Source of the DNA: Maribacter algicola
GTDB taxonomy: Bacteria; Bacteroidota; Bacteroidia; Flavobacteriales; Flavobacteriaceae
DNA length: 64,000 nt
Direction: 5' to 3'
Assembly (NCBI RefSeq): GCF_003933245.1
Contig: NZ_QUSX01000001.1
Span: 124,001-188,000, forward strand
A program made the position numbers and the translations under genes. Shown here in pieces: positions 34,951-43,422 of this stretch; the stretch's first letter is position 1; the number at the start of each line of letters is the position of its first letter. Under the pieces are notes generated by a model. It had not been told where the DNA came from, made no database searches, and saw nothing but the letters and a program-made list of their open reading frames with translations.

Positions 34951-36942
34951 TTAATTCGTTTGTTTTGTATTCTCCTCTGGCAACCAGACCTTCATTTTTC
35001 CTATCCCCCTATTGGACCAAGCATAATATGGGATAGCCTTAAAATTTTCCGCGCTTATGGTGTTTACCCCTTCCAAGACATCCTCCTCCTTTTTTACCAA
35101 AAAATCCGCATTACTTGAAATTGAAATAGTATCAAAACCGTTTTTGTTATCGACTTCTTCAATAGCGTAAACAATAGGGCCATATTCCAATGCCAACTTA
35201 CCTTGGTTTTCAGTTACTTTTCCAGAGGTTTCCGCCAAACGAACTTCCATAGGAAACGCTAGCTCGATGGATTTGCCAACCACCTCGGAACCATTTAACA
35301 CAAGATACCCATCGTTTATTTCCACCTTCCTATTTTCCCCATTTATCTTGAGAGTTATAGGAGTTGAAATTTCGTTTCTATAATGATAGAGTTTGCTTGG
35401 CAAAACCTCGTTGCGTACCCACCCTGGCACCCTTAGCTTCAGTTTAAAATCAGCAGTTTCACTTTCCTGTAGAGTGATGCTCACCTTGCCGTCCCATGGG
35501 TAATTAGTTTCCATATTCAACTTTATGGATTGAGCTGGCAAATCTATAGTCGCCTCGTTTGAAGCGTACAGGTTTACAAACACGGTATCATCACTTTTGG
35601 AATATATAAGCCCGGGAATGGCCGGCACGAACCTGACCATATTGGTGGGACAGCAGGAACAATCGAACCACGATTTTCGGGTAGCGGCACCTTGGTTAAA
35701 TTCATATTTCCCGTCCGATTCCAAGGCATTGGGATAAAAGAAATGGGTACCGTCCAAGGATATTCCCGAAATAAGACCGTTGTACAAGGTGCGCTCTATG
35801 ACGTCAAAATATTTTACATCCCCGGTCATATTATGCAATCGATGGTTCCAATACACATCGCCAATAGAGGCACAGGTTTCATTATAGGCCGTCAAATTGG
35901 GCAGTTCATAATTTTCGCCAAAGGACTCCTGGTCGTGCCTGGCACCAATGCCTCCTGTGATATACATTTTATTGCTCACCATATTATCCCACAATTTATC
36001 CACAGCGTTGAGATAGGCCAAATCATTTTTCATGGCGGCAATATCCGTCATGGCCGCATACATATAAACGGCTCTAACCGCATGCCCCACGACCTCCTCC
36101 TGATGTACCACGGGAACGTGGTCTTGAGAATAGGCACCAAAGAGCTCATGATTATCAGGGTTGCCCCTATTGTCCAAGAAATACTTCGCCAAATCAAGGT
36201 AGTCTTCTTTCCCAGTAACCTCGTACAATTTTATCAATCCGGTTTCTATAATCTGGTGTCCTGGAACGGCCGCAATTTTGCCCTCGCTATCGCCAAAGAT
36301 TTCCACCATGAGATCCGCATTTTTTATGGCGATGTCCAAGAAATTTCGTTTTCCTGTAGCCTTGTAATGCACAACAGCGGCCTCATACATATGGCCGGCA
36401 TTGTAAAGTTCATGGCTTGTATCCAGTGATTCCCATCTTTTTCCCTCCTTCACCTCGACCCACGCAGCGGGTGGTTTAGCGGGATTTATGGTACGCCAAG
36501 TGGTCAAATATCCATCGGGTTCTTGACCAATTTTTATGATTCCTACCAAGGAATCCAACAAAGTTTCCAATTTTGGATTTGGGGAACTGATCAACGAATT
36601 GGAAGCACCTTCTATAATCTTATATACGTCTGAATCATCAAATGGCATGACCCCGCGTACGGAACCATCCATTTTTCCGCCAGCGATCAAAAAATTATCG
36701 AACCTACCCTCTTCCTCACATTTTTCAATGGCGTACTCAATAGTCCTTTCTTGAACTTTTTGAATCCATGGAAGCCAAAATTCATCGGTCAATTGAACGT
36801 GCTGAATATTAACCGGAGTTATAGGATATCCAGACGCCTCTTCTTTCTCAACAGCAGCGACCTCCTCCTTTGTTTCATTTTGACAGGAAATTATAAAAAG
36901 ACAAAAAATAAGACTACCAAAAATATACTTCCTCTTTTTCAT
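34951..36942 (-). CDS. GH127 family beta-L-arabinofuranosidase, lipoprotein
   Basis: GH127 enzymes release beta-L-arabinofuranose from arabino-oligosaccharides and glycoproteins and use a zinc-bound cysteine nucleophile. The zinc ligands are visible: Glu355 and Cys357 in NETCASIGD, and Cys430/Cys431 in DCSCCPTN. The substrate region DTSHELYNAGHMYEAAV (about 174-190) is also typical. The leader has lipobox IISC (Cys20), so it is anchored outside the cytoplasm. Length is 663. It is the second gene of the arabinose operon, between GH51 (10 bp gap) and araB. Confidence 0.9.
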   Translation of the reverse strand: MKKRKYIFGSLIFCLFIISCQNETKEEVAAVEKEEASGYPITPVNIQHVQLTDEFWLPWIQKVQERTIEYAIEKCEEEGRFDNFLIAGGKMDGSVRGVMPFDDSDVYKIIEGASNSLISSPNPKLETLLDSLVGIIKIGQEPDGYLTTWRTINPAKPPAAWVEVKEGKRWESLDTSHELYNAGHMYEAAVVHYKATGKRNFLDIAIKNADLMVEIFGDSEGKIAAVPGHQIIETGLIKLYEVTGKEDYLDLAKYFLDNRGNPDNHELFGAYSQDHVPVVHQEEVVGHAVRAVYMYAAMTDIAAMKNDLAYLNAVDKLWDNMVSNKMYITGGIGARHDQESFGENYELPNLTAYNETCASIGDVYWNHRLHNMTGDVKYFDVIERTLYNGLISGISLDGTHFFYPNALESDGKYEFNQGAATRKSWFDCSCCPTNMVRFVPAIPGLIYSKSDDTVFVNLYASNEATIDLPAQSIKLNMETNYPWDGKVSITLQESETADFKLKLRVPGWVRNEVLPSKLYHYRNEISTPITLKINGENRKVEINDGYLVLNGSEVVGKSIELAFPMEVRLAETSGKVTENQGKLALEYGPIVYAIEEVDNKNGFDTISISSNADFLVKKEEDVLEGVNTISAENFKAIPYYAWSNRGIGKMKVWLPEENTKQTN

Positions 36943-36952
36943 ATTTTTTGTA

Positions 36953-38512
36953 TTATTTGCTTCCTTCCAATACGATTACGGAAAAGGCCGGCAATTCTAT
37001 TTCCAAAACCCCTTTCTTAAAGGTAAAATCCTTATACTCTTTGGGTTCAATTTTATTGGGATTATCAAAAGTGTTATGGTCCTGTAGTTTATCGGACATC
37101 AAAATTCTACCAGTGATTTTCTTAATTCCCAAGGTGTTTAAATCAATGGTCACTATGTTCTCTTTATGAGCATCAATGTTGACAATGGATAAATGCATTC
37201 TCCCGGCATCATCCATGGATGCGGATGCATTGACTGCCGGCAGGCTTTCCCCGTTAAAGGTATACTCTGGGGATTCAAAGGAAAGTGGAATCAGCTTAGC
37301 ATCCTGATGCACTTTGAACATATTCATCACATGATATGTGGGGGTCAAAATCATTTTTTCCTTATCGGTCAAAATTACCGCCTGCAGCACATTCACAGTC
37401 TGCGCCAAATTTGCCATTTTTACCCTGTCCGCGTGATTATTGAAAATATTGAGGTTCATACCTGCTATCATAGCATCCCGCATCGTGTTTTGCTGATAAA
37501 GAAAACCTGGATTGGTACCTTCGGCAACCTCGTACCAGCCGCCCCACTCGTCCACGATAAGGTCTACCTTCTTTTCCTTATCATACTTGTCCATGATGGC
37601 CGTGTGCTTAACGATTAATTCTTCCATCAACCAAGATTCTTTCATGGTCTTGAAATATAGGTCCTCCGTGAAATCCACATCAGAACCCTTAGCACTCCAA
37701 TCAATAACGGAATAGTGGTGCAAGGCAACTCCTTGCAGCATGTTCTTGGGTATATTTTTCATAAGTACTTCCGTCCAGTTATAATCGTCATTGCTGGCAC
37801 CAGAAGCAATTTTGTAAAGTCCTCCCTCAACATCGGCATCGGACATGAAAGTGACATATTTTTTATAGATATCCGCATAATATTCCGGACGCATATTTCC
37901 ACCGCAACCCCAGGCTTCATTACCAATTCCCCAATATTTGACGGTCCATGGCTCATCCCTACCATTCTCCCTTCGTAAATCGGACATGGGGCTTTTGCCT
38001 TTAAAGTTTGTGTACTGTACCCAATCCGCCAATTCCTGCACCGTTCCACTACCCACGTTTCCGGAAAGATAAGGCTCTGTTTCGAGCACTTCGCAAAGAT
38101 TCAAAAAGTTATGGGTTCCAAAACTGTTGTCCTCAGTAACCCCTCCCCACCAAGTATTTACGATAGTTGGTCTATTCTCTTGGGGACCTATACCATCCTT
38201 CCAATGATAGGTATCGGCAAAGCAACCACCTGGCCAACGTAAGTTGGGTATCTGAAGCTCCTTCAGCGCATCTATGATATCATTTCTTACTCCCTCTGTA
38301 TTGGGTATCATACTATTATCGCCAACATAGAACCCTTCATAGATACAACGGCCCAAATGTTCGGCAAAATGTCCGTAAATATGCTTACTTATGGTAGGGG
38401 CGTCTTCAATATTTCCAATTTGAATGGTACTCCTAGAAGATTGGGCCAATGAAATACCAAAACTAGAAAAAAGCATCAACGCAGTTAAACTATAGAACCT
38501 AAGTGTTTTCAT
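36953..38512 (-). CDS. GH51 family alpha-L-arabinofuranosidase, exported
   Basis: This clan GH-A retaining enzyme removes alpha-L-arabinofuranosyl units from arabinan or arabinoxylan side chains. It has a signal peptide (about 1-23, GISLAQ), then IYGHFAEHLGRCIYEG (active-site entry, about 44-59), LRWPGGCFADTYHW (about 93-106), the acid/base glutamate in GIGNEAWGCGG (about 195-205) and the nucleophile glutamate in LIVDEWGGWYEV (about 318-329). At 519 residues it is of normal length. It is the first gene of the operon, after a 412-bp divergent promoter region, and supplies arabinose for AraA. Confidence 0.94.
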   Translation of the reverse strand: MKTLRFYSLTALMLFSSFGISLAQSSRSTIQIGNIEDAPTISKHIYGHFAEHLGRCIYEGFYVGDNSMIPNTEGVRNDIIDALKELQIPNLRWPGGCFADTYHWKDGIGPQENRPTIVNTWWGGVTEDNSFGTHNFLNLCEVLETEPYLSGNVGSGTVQELADWVQYTNFKGKSPMSDLRRENGRDEPWTVKYWGIGNEAWGCGGNMRPEYYADIYKKYVTFMSDADVEGGLYKIASGASNDDYNWTEVLMKNIPKNMLQGVALHHYSVIDWSAKGSDVDFTEDLYFKTMKESWLMEELIVKHTAIMDKYDKEKKVDLIVDEWGGWYEVAEGTNPGFLYQQNTMRDAMIAGMNLNIFNNHADRVKMANLAQTVNVLQAVILTDKEKMILTPTYHVMNMFKVHQDAKLIPLSFESPEYTFNGESLPAVNASASMDDAGRMHLSIVNIDAHKENIVTIDLNTLGIKKITGRILMSDKLQDHNTFDNPNKIEPKEYKDFTFKKGVLEIELPAFSVIVLEGSK

Positions 38513-38924
38513 ATCGTATTTTTATTTGTTTTTCGTTTACTCCCGCATTTAAAATGCTATACATAAAGCTTCTGTACCAACTTTGTATTCATAATTTCGA
38601 TCCTTTCAGCTTCATTAAATTCTTTTATTCCTACTAAAAAGCACTTTGGAATACTGTACATCTAGATTCCCTTTTACCGACCCAGCCCTCGACTGGAACT
38701 CGAAATTGCATCAGAGAATAAAACTCGTACCAATTTTTTAAAGTGTATTTATAACACCTGTAAATAAACAGCAGATATTTCAATTTTCCAAGCTGATTTA
38801 GGCAATAAACGCAATTAAAATTCTGATTTTTTATAAATTAGAAATCATAACCGTTCGTTATTTGTATAAAATAGTCTGATTTTAACTAAATTTCGCTCTT
38901 AAATTTACTAACAACCCCACAGCA
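38513..38924. other. divergent promoter region between arabinose operon and its regulator
   Basis: This 412-bp AT-rich gap separates the GH51 gene and the divergent Nudix-type regulator. It contains the ATAAC-N5-GTTAT palindrome at 38847-38861 and a weaker TATTTA/TAAATA pair near 38747-38767. I see no reading frame and no exact TAnnTTTG promoter element facing either gene. Confidence 0.45.
38847..38861. promoter_or_regulatory. candidate operator ATAAC-N5-GTTAT
   Basis: A palindrome with 5-bp arms, ATAACCGTTCGTTAT, lies 64 bp before the start of the regulator gene and 335 bp from the GH51 start. Being in the divergent gap, it could be the site at which the Nudix-type regulator controls itself or the arabinose operon. 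I cannot confirm a known consensus from memory. Confidence 0.35.
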
Positions 38925-39644
38925 TTGCATACTACTGATCAAAAAGAAATTCTATCACTTGCTTATTACGACCATGAAGACAAAGTCTTACTTGCCGTGG
39001 ACTGCATCATTTTTGGATTCGACCAAGAAGAACTAAAAATACTTTTGGTAAAAAGAGGTTTTGAACCCGAAAAGGGAAAATGGTCACTTATAGGTGGGTT
39101 TCTAAAGAAAGAGGAAGATTTGGACATTGCAGCCATTAGGGTCTTGCATCATTTAACGGGCCTCCATGACATATATATGGAGCAATTGTACACATACAGC
39201 AAAGTAGATAGGGATCCTGCGGACCGAACTTTATCTGTTTCCTACTATGCCTTAATAGACATTAGAAAACATGATAAAGAGCTCATTAAAAAAAATTCAG
39301 CCCAATGGTTTTCTTTGAAAGATGCCCCAAATTTAATATTCGACCACAACGCTATGGTAGAAAGGGCTATGACCAGATTACGAAGAAGGGCCTTGAGCAA
39401 GCCTATAGGTTTTGAACTCCTACCAGAGAAATTTACCATGCGCCAACTTCAAAAACTTTATGAGGCCATTATGGGAAAAAAATTGGACAAACGTAATTTC
39501 ATAAGCAAATTCAACTCTTTCGATATACTTATCAAGTTGGATGAAAAAGATATGAGTTCCTCTAAAAAAGGGGCCTATCTCTATAAATTCAACGAGGAGA
39601 AATACAATAGTAAGGTTGAAGAGGGTTTCAATTTTAAGATTTGA
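38925..39644 (+). CDS. araR: Nudix-related AraR-type transcriptional regulator
   Basis: The N-terminal half is a Nudix-like effector domain (about residues 20-140). The Nudix box is degenerate: where catalytic forms have REUxEExGU, this protein reads RVLHHLTGL, so hydrolysis is unlikely. The C-terminal half (about 145-239) has the winged-helix pattern of NrtR-type regulators (FELLPEKFTMRQLQKLYEAI). Nudix-related AraR regulators of arabinose use are established in Bacteroidota, and the divergent position next to the arabinose operon fits. The start is TTG at 38925: an in-frame stop lies 14 codons upstream and the next ATG would delete the Nudix core. Arabinose is the expected effector. Confidence 0.85.
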   Translation: MHTTDQKEILSLAYYDHEDKVLLAVDCIIFGFDQEELKILLVKRGFEPEKGKWSLIGGFLKKEEDLDIAAIRVLHHLTGLHDIYMEQLYTYSKVDRDPADRTLSVSYYALIDIRKHDKELIKKNSAQWFSLKDAPNLIFDHNAMVERAMTRLRRRALSKPIGFELLPEKFTMRQLQKLYEAIMGKKLDKRNFISKFNSFDILIKLDEKDMSSSKKGAYLYKFNEEKYNSKVEEGFNFKI

Positions 39645-39754
39645 ACTTTTATATTAAAATTCTTCCATTAGTTAAATTCTTCATAAATACATCAATCTAA
39701 TTGTATCATAATTACTTACTATTGCCCAAGAATTGCTTAATTTGATTATTATGC

Positions 39755-39762
39755 TAACTTTG
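39755..39762 (+). promoter_or_regulatory. -7 promoter element TAACTTTG
   Basis: TAACTTTG matches the Bacteroidota TAnnTTTG consensus and lies 13 bp before the ATG of the 73-residue protein, so the leader would be very short. The -33 region is not clear. Confidence 0.5.
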
Positions 39763-39775
39763 AAAAAAAACGTAC

Positions 39776-39997
39776 ATGGATTTACTTGAAAAAGCTCAGG
39801 AATTTGAAAACAGGAAAATGAGCAATATGTCCACCAGCGACAGGGTGGAGGCGTCCAGGGAGGCTAAGACCTTAATATTAAGTATCAACGAAGTTTATAA
39901 GGAAACCAAAGACCCCAATCTTATGGAGGTCATGAAAAGGTTGACGGAGAAAAAGAAGAAAATAGAGAAACGTTTAAACGGTGTCCCACTTGTTTAA
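39776..39997 (+). CDS. small charged helical protein, function unknown
   Basis: A 73-residue protein, almost wholly predicted alpha-helix and rich in Lys and Glu (ending in LTEKKKKIEKRLNGVP), with no signal peptide or membrane segment. The pattern suggests a small coiled-coil or antiparallel helical hairpin. The gene has a -7 promoter element just upstream and its own strong terminator downstream, so it is an independent, probably well-expressed unit. I do not recognise the family. Confidence 0.75.
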   Translation: MDLLEKAQEFENRKMSNMSTSDRVEASREAKTLILSINEVYKETKDPNLMEVMKRLTEKKKKIEKRLNGVPLV

Positions 39998-40020
39998 AAG
40001 TTCATCGACATTTCATAATT

Positions 40021-40044
40021 AAACCCCATTTATTGGGGTTTTTT
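40021..40044 (+). terminator. intrinsic terminator
   Basis: AAACCCC and GGGGTTT form a 7-bp stem with a 7-base loop, followed by a T-run, 23 bp beyond the stop of the small helical protein gene. Confidence 0.9.
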
Positions 40045-40158
40045 ATTGGCTTAATTTCGAGGTAATCAACGAGTTATCCAATAATAAGATACTTTAATCA
40101 AAAATCTTATTTTTAATGGAATCTTATATTCTTCTTTGCCTGCCAATTTAATAAACTG

Positions 40159-40302
40159 ATGAGAAATAAGCACCTGCCTTTTAAAAAGGATTCCAACAGA
40201 TTTAATAATAAAGTAGATAAAACAATCAAATATCTTCTACCCATCATAATGATTGTCTGCTTTCTTATGGGTATTGCCATTCTATTCAAAAAGGTACTAT
40301 AG
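40159..40302 (+). CDS. 47-residue single-pass membrane protein
   Basis: The frame begins with ATG and encodes a basic N-terminal half (MRNKHLPFKKDSNRF and onward) and one hydrophobic helix (LLPIIMIVCFLMGIAILF, about residues 26-43) closing with KKVL. The layout, cytoplasmic positive charge followed by a transmembrane helix, fits a real small inner-membrane protein. It lies in an otherwise empty gap, convergent with clpS. I cannot name a family. Confidence 0.55.
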   Translation: MRNKHLPFKKDSNRFNNKVDKTIKYLLPIIMIVCFLMGIAILFKKVL

Positions 40303-40330
40303 CATTACCAAGAAAAAATTCCTAGGCAAG

Positions 40331-40606
40331 CTACACTATTTCTGCACTGAGTCCGGCATTTAGAAGTCCAGAACATTGGGGTTCCAAATCACAATATTCC
40401 CCGGTCTTGACAGTACATTTTCCTTTATAATGAACAATTAGTGAACACTGCTCGGCTTGTTCCGGGGTATGGTTACATACCGCAATCAGCGTTTCAATTA
40501 CATGGTCAAACGTGTTTACATCATCGTTGAATAGAACGATTTCATTTTGCTTGACGGTCTCTTCCTCTAAAAGGAGCTCTTCGGAAATTTTTTCTTTAGT
40601 GCTCAT
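40331..40606 (-). CDS. clpS: ATP-dependent Clp protease adaptor ClpS
   Basis: ClpS delivers N-degron substrates to the ClpAP protease (or the Bacteroidota ClpC equivalent). The 91-residue protein shows a flexible acidic N-terminus and the core LFNDDVNTFDHVIETL (about 26-41), which contains the substrate-pocket NDD residues, followed by ALIVHYKGKCTVKTG-like strands. It lies 21 bp after prmA and is probably co-transcribed with it. Confidence 0.93.
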   Translation of the reverse strand: MSTKEKISEELLLEEETVKQNEIVLFNDDVNTFDHVIETLIAVCNHTPEQAEQCSLIVHYKGKCTVKTGEYCDLEPQCSGLLNAGLSAEIV

Positions 40607-40627
40607 TGTATTCGATTTAACTACAAT

Positions 40628-41464
40628 CTAAAATACATATTTTGCTGCAACCCAATTGTTCTTTTCCAGTTTTTTTTCAAACCGAAGGTCAACTTCCAAG
40701 CACTTTTTGGTAATCAACGGCAAATCCTCCAGATAAAATCCACTTACTAAAAGCACACCATCCTCTATCAAACAGTCGGAATATTTTGGGATATCTTCCA
40801 AGAGAATATTTCTATTGATATTTGCTATGATGACATCATAGGAACGTTCATGCAAAAGCCCTGCATCCCCTTCCAATACATCAATATTTTCGATTCCATT
40901 GCGCTCCACGTTTTCAAGGGAATTCAAGTAGCACCAATTATCTATATCAATGGCATCCAACTGTTTCGCCCCGTGTTTGGATGCCAAAATTGCCAGTACA
41001 CCCGTACCACATCCCATATCCAAAACAGTCTTGTTCTTTAGGTCCAACTGTAGGATGTGCTGCAACATCATGTGGGTGGTTTCATGATGACCGGTTCCAA
41101 AACTCATTTTGGGTTCAATGATAATGTCATAATCCACGCTGAGAGGTTCATGGAAAGGGGCCCTTACCATGCACCTGCCATCTACCATTATAGGTTGGAA
41201 ATTCCGCTCCCAAGTAGCATTCCAATTTTCCTGGGCGATTTCCTTGAATGTATAGGAAATATAAAAACCCTTATTTTCCAAAATGTACAATCCATCCAGG
41301 ATATTGACATGCCAATCATCCTTTTGAATATATGCCAAGATACCGGTTTCCTCCTCCACAAAACTTTCAAAACCGACTTCCCCCAACTCGGCGATAAGAA
41401 TGTCTGAAGCGGGCTGCAAAGGTTCCACCAAGAATTTATATTCCATATATATCATTGTGTTCAT
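40628..41464 (-). CDS. prmA: ribosomal protein L11 methyltransferase
   Basis: PrmA methylates ribosomal protein L11 using S-adenosylmethionine. It has a short N-terminal substrate domain and a methyltransferase domain with the phase TVLDMGCGTGVLAIL (about residues 142-156), an acidic DAIDID segment and VIIANINRNILL near 212-223, the family's catalytic-site signature. The 278-residue form has three possible ATG starts within 6 codons (41464, 41455, 41446); the choice hardly changes the protein. A terminator separates it from tpiA upstream. Confidence 0.93.
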   Translation of the reverse strand: MNTMIYMEYKFLVEPLQPASDILIAELGEVGFESFVEEETGILAYIQKDDWHVNILDGLYILENKGFYISYTFKEIAQENWNATWERNFQPIMVDGRCMVRAPFHEPLSVDYDIIIEPKMSFGTGHHETTHMMLQHILQLDLKNKTVLDMGCGTGVLAILASKHGAKQLDAIDIDNWCYLNSLENVERNGIENIDVLEGDAGLLHERSYDVIIANINRNILLEDIPKYSDCLIEDGVLLVSGFYLEDLPLITKKCLEVDLRFEKKLEKNNWVAAKYVF

Positions 41465-41476
41465 GTCCTGGCATTT

Positions 41477-41503
41477 AAAAAGGGTATCCTGGATACCCCT
41501 TTA
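41477..41503 (-). terminator. intrinsic terminator downstream of tpiA
   Basis: GGGTATCC and GGATACCC form a tight hairpin extended by A-T pairs; on the minus strand a run of Ts follows. It lies 25 bp beyond the tpiA stop, so prmA probably has its own promoter. Confidence 0.85.
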
Positions 41504-41527
41504 CTAATTAAATTATTTTTCGAATTT

Positions 41528-42277
41528 TTAAATGGCTTTTATGATGTCCACAAAATCATCGGAAACCAAGGAAGCACCACCTATAAGGCCACCGTCCACA
41601 TCAGGTTTTGAAAAAATCTCCTCAGCATTGCCCGGCTTTACACTACCACCATACAATATGGAAACATTGTTTGCCACGGAACTGTCAAAGGCTTCGGCGA
41701 TTACCTTTCTAATGAAGGCATGCATTTCCTGCGCTTGTTCCGGAGATGCCGTTTCTCCCGTTCCTATGGCCCAAACGGGTTCATAGGCCAAAATGATCTT
41801 GCTCCAATCGGATTTTTCCAAAGAGAAAAGTGCATTTTTCAGTTGGCTTTCCACGACCTTAAAATGATTGCCGGACTTTCGGTCTTGCAATTCCTCCCCA
41901 AAACAAAACATAACCCTAATTCCTTTTTGCAAAGCCGTTTTCACCTTTTTGGCCAATATCTCATCGGTTTCACCAAAATAGGCCCTTCTTTCAGAATGCC
42001 CTATGATACAGGTATCCACACCTATGTTCAACAGCATATCAGCAGAAATTTCCCCAGTGTATGCGCCACTTTCGGCAAAATGCATGTTCTGCGCTATGAC
42101 CTCTATCCGGGAAGTTTCCAGATTGCGAACCGCGGCCGCCAAGTTTACAAAAGTAGGTGCCACCATCACCTCCGCTTCCGTATCTGGAAGTTTGGCGGCC
42201 AATTCCACCAATAAGGCTTCTGTTTCCGCTAGGTTTTTGTTCATTTTCCAATTTCCTGCCACTATCTTACTTCTCAT
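41528..42277 (-). CDS. tpiA: triosephosphate isomerase
   Basis: TpiA interconverts dihydroxyacetone phosphate and glyceraldehyde 3-phosphate. The 249-residue protein has VAGNWKMNK (Asn/Lys substrate site, about 5-13), IIGHSERR with the catalytic His (about 92-99), AYEPVWAIGTGETAS with the catalytic Glu (about 163-177) and ILYGGSVKPGN near the C-terminus. It ends a minus-strand run DUF1599-DoxX-tpiA. Confidence 0.97.
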   Translation of the reverse strand: MRSKIVAGNWKMNKNLAETEALLVELAAKLPDTEAEVMVAPTFVNLAAAVRNLETSRIEVIAQNMHFAESGAYTGEISADMLLNIGVDTCIIGHSERRAYFGETDEILAKKVKTALQKGIRVMFCFGEELQDRKSGNHFKVVESQLKNALFSLEKSDWSKIILAYEPVWAIGTGETASPEQAQEMHAFIRKVIAEAFDSSVANNVSILYGGSVKPGNAEEIFSKPDVDGGLIGGASLVSDDFVDIIKAI

Positions 42278-42320
42278 TGCTCTAAAGTTTTTTCTTATTC
42301 AAATTATGTTGTCAATTTTA

Positions 42321-43418
42321 TCATTCAAATGTAAGGGTATCCAAATCGTTATAATGTACTTTTTGTTTTATAGTACCTTTTTCCAAGACCAATATCCCCG
42401 GATTTGACCTAACAATGGTTTTCAAAGTCGTTTGATCTGTAAAGTAGAATTCAAACCCTAGATCATATTTTTCAATCAAAACCTTTGTTTGTTCCGGACC
42501 GGAGGCCGACATACCTATAACCTTATAACCCTTTTCCTTGGCGGTCTCCGTTACTTTTTTAACTTCTGAAAAGACTTCTAGATTTGCCTTTCTTAAGTCA
42601 TAGGCAATGACCATGACCAACATGGGCTCCTGCAACAAACTACCTGCAAAGTCCTCCCCTTCCTGTTCAATTGTAAAATCATGTACCGGAGGCTCATACC
42701 CCTTTTGAATTTCTTCGGTTTCTACGCCTATGAATTCCCCATCTATAGTTGGATAATCCCCATTTGTTACAATGACCTGTTCTTCCCCGTTCACACTAAA
42801 CTTCCAAGCGTATTCATATATGGGTTTGGGCGCATCTTGCGGAATACTCATGCCTTCCTCTATATTTTTGCCTATTTCATAGGGCCTAAAATCGATTACA
42901 GGCAAATGATTTAGTACATAATAGGCATAAACGAAACAAAAAACTATGGAAATCGCTACCAAAACTTTTGTGATGAATGGCCTAAATAGTGGTGTGATGT
43001 ACTCTTTACCATAAAACAACAGGAGTATCAGCACCAATAGTAGGACATCCTTGGTAAAAGACTCCCATGGTGTCAACTTAATGGCGTCACCAAAACAACC
43101 ACAATCCGTAACCTTGTTGAAGTATGCCGAATAGAAAGTCAAAAATGTAAAGAATACAATCATCAACAATAGGCTCCATAAGGTAAATTTTCGCAGTATG
43201 CCAAGTATGAGCAATACTCCCAATAGCACTTCAAAAATGACCACTATCAGTGAAATGGTTAGGGCATGGGGTTCAAAAACCGGCATGTTAAGAACACTTG
43301 GGCTAAAATACTCCTCCAGTTTAAAGGAAAAACCAACGGGGTCGTTCAGTTTTATGAATCCACTTATAATAAAAAGCACCCCTACGAATATTCGAACAAC
43401 ACCAATTAAATACTTCAT
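42321..43418 (-). CDS. DoxX-like membrane protein of the BT_3928 family
   Basis: The first half has four hydrophobic helices of the DoxX/MauE-like fold (residues about 5-170), with a Cys pair in TDCGCFGDAIKL, a motif also seen in methylamine-utilisation and thiol-redox membrane proteins. The C-terminal part (about 200-365) lies outside the membrane and looks like a divergent thioredoxin-type domain (EPMLVMVIAYDLRKANLEVF, then EKGYKVIGMSASGPEQ) without a CxxC active site. The family is common in Bacteroidota; its function is not established. The gene starts 4 bp after the DUF1599 gene stop, suggesting coupled translation. Confidence 0.85.
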   Translation of the reverse strand: MKYLIGVVRIFVGVLFIISGFIKLNDPVGFSFKLEEYFSPSVLNMPVFEPHALTISLIVVIFEVLLGVLLILGILRKFTLWSLLLMIVFFTFLTFYSAYFNKVTDCGCFGDAIKLTPWESFTKDVLLLVLILLLFYGKEYITPLFRPFITKVLVAISIVFCFVYAYYVLNHLPVIDFRPYEIGKNIEEGMSIPQDAPKPIYEYAWKFSVNGEEQVIVTNGDYPTIDGEFIGVETEEIQKGYEPPVHDFTIEQEGEDFAGSLLQEPMLVMVIAYDLRKANLEVFSEVKKVTETAKEKGYKVIGMSASGPEQTKVLIEKYDLGFEFYFTDQTTLKTIVRSNPGILVLEKGTIKQKVHYNDLDTLTFE

Positions 43419-43422
43419 AACC

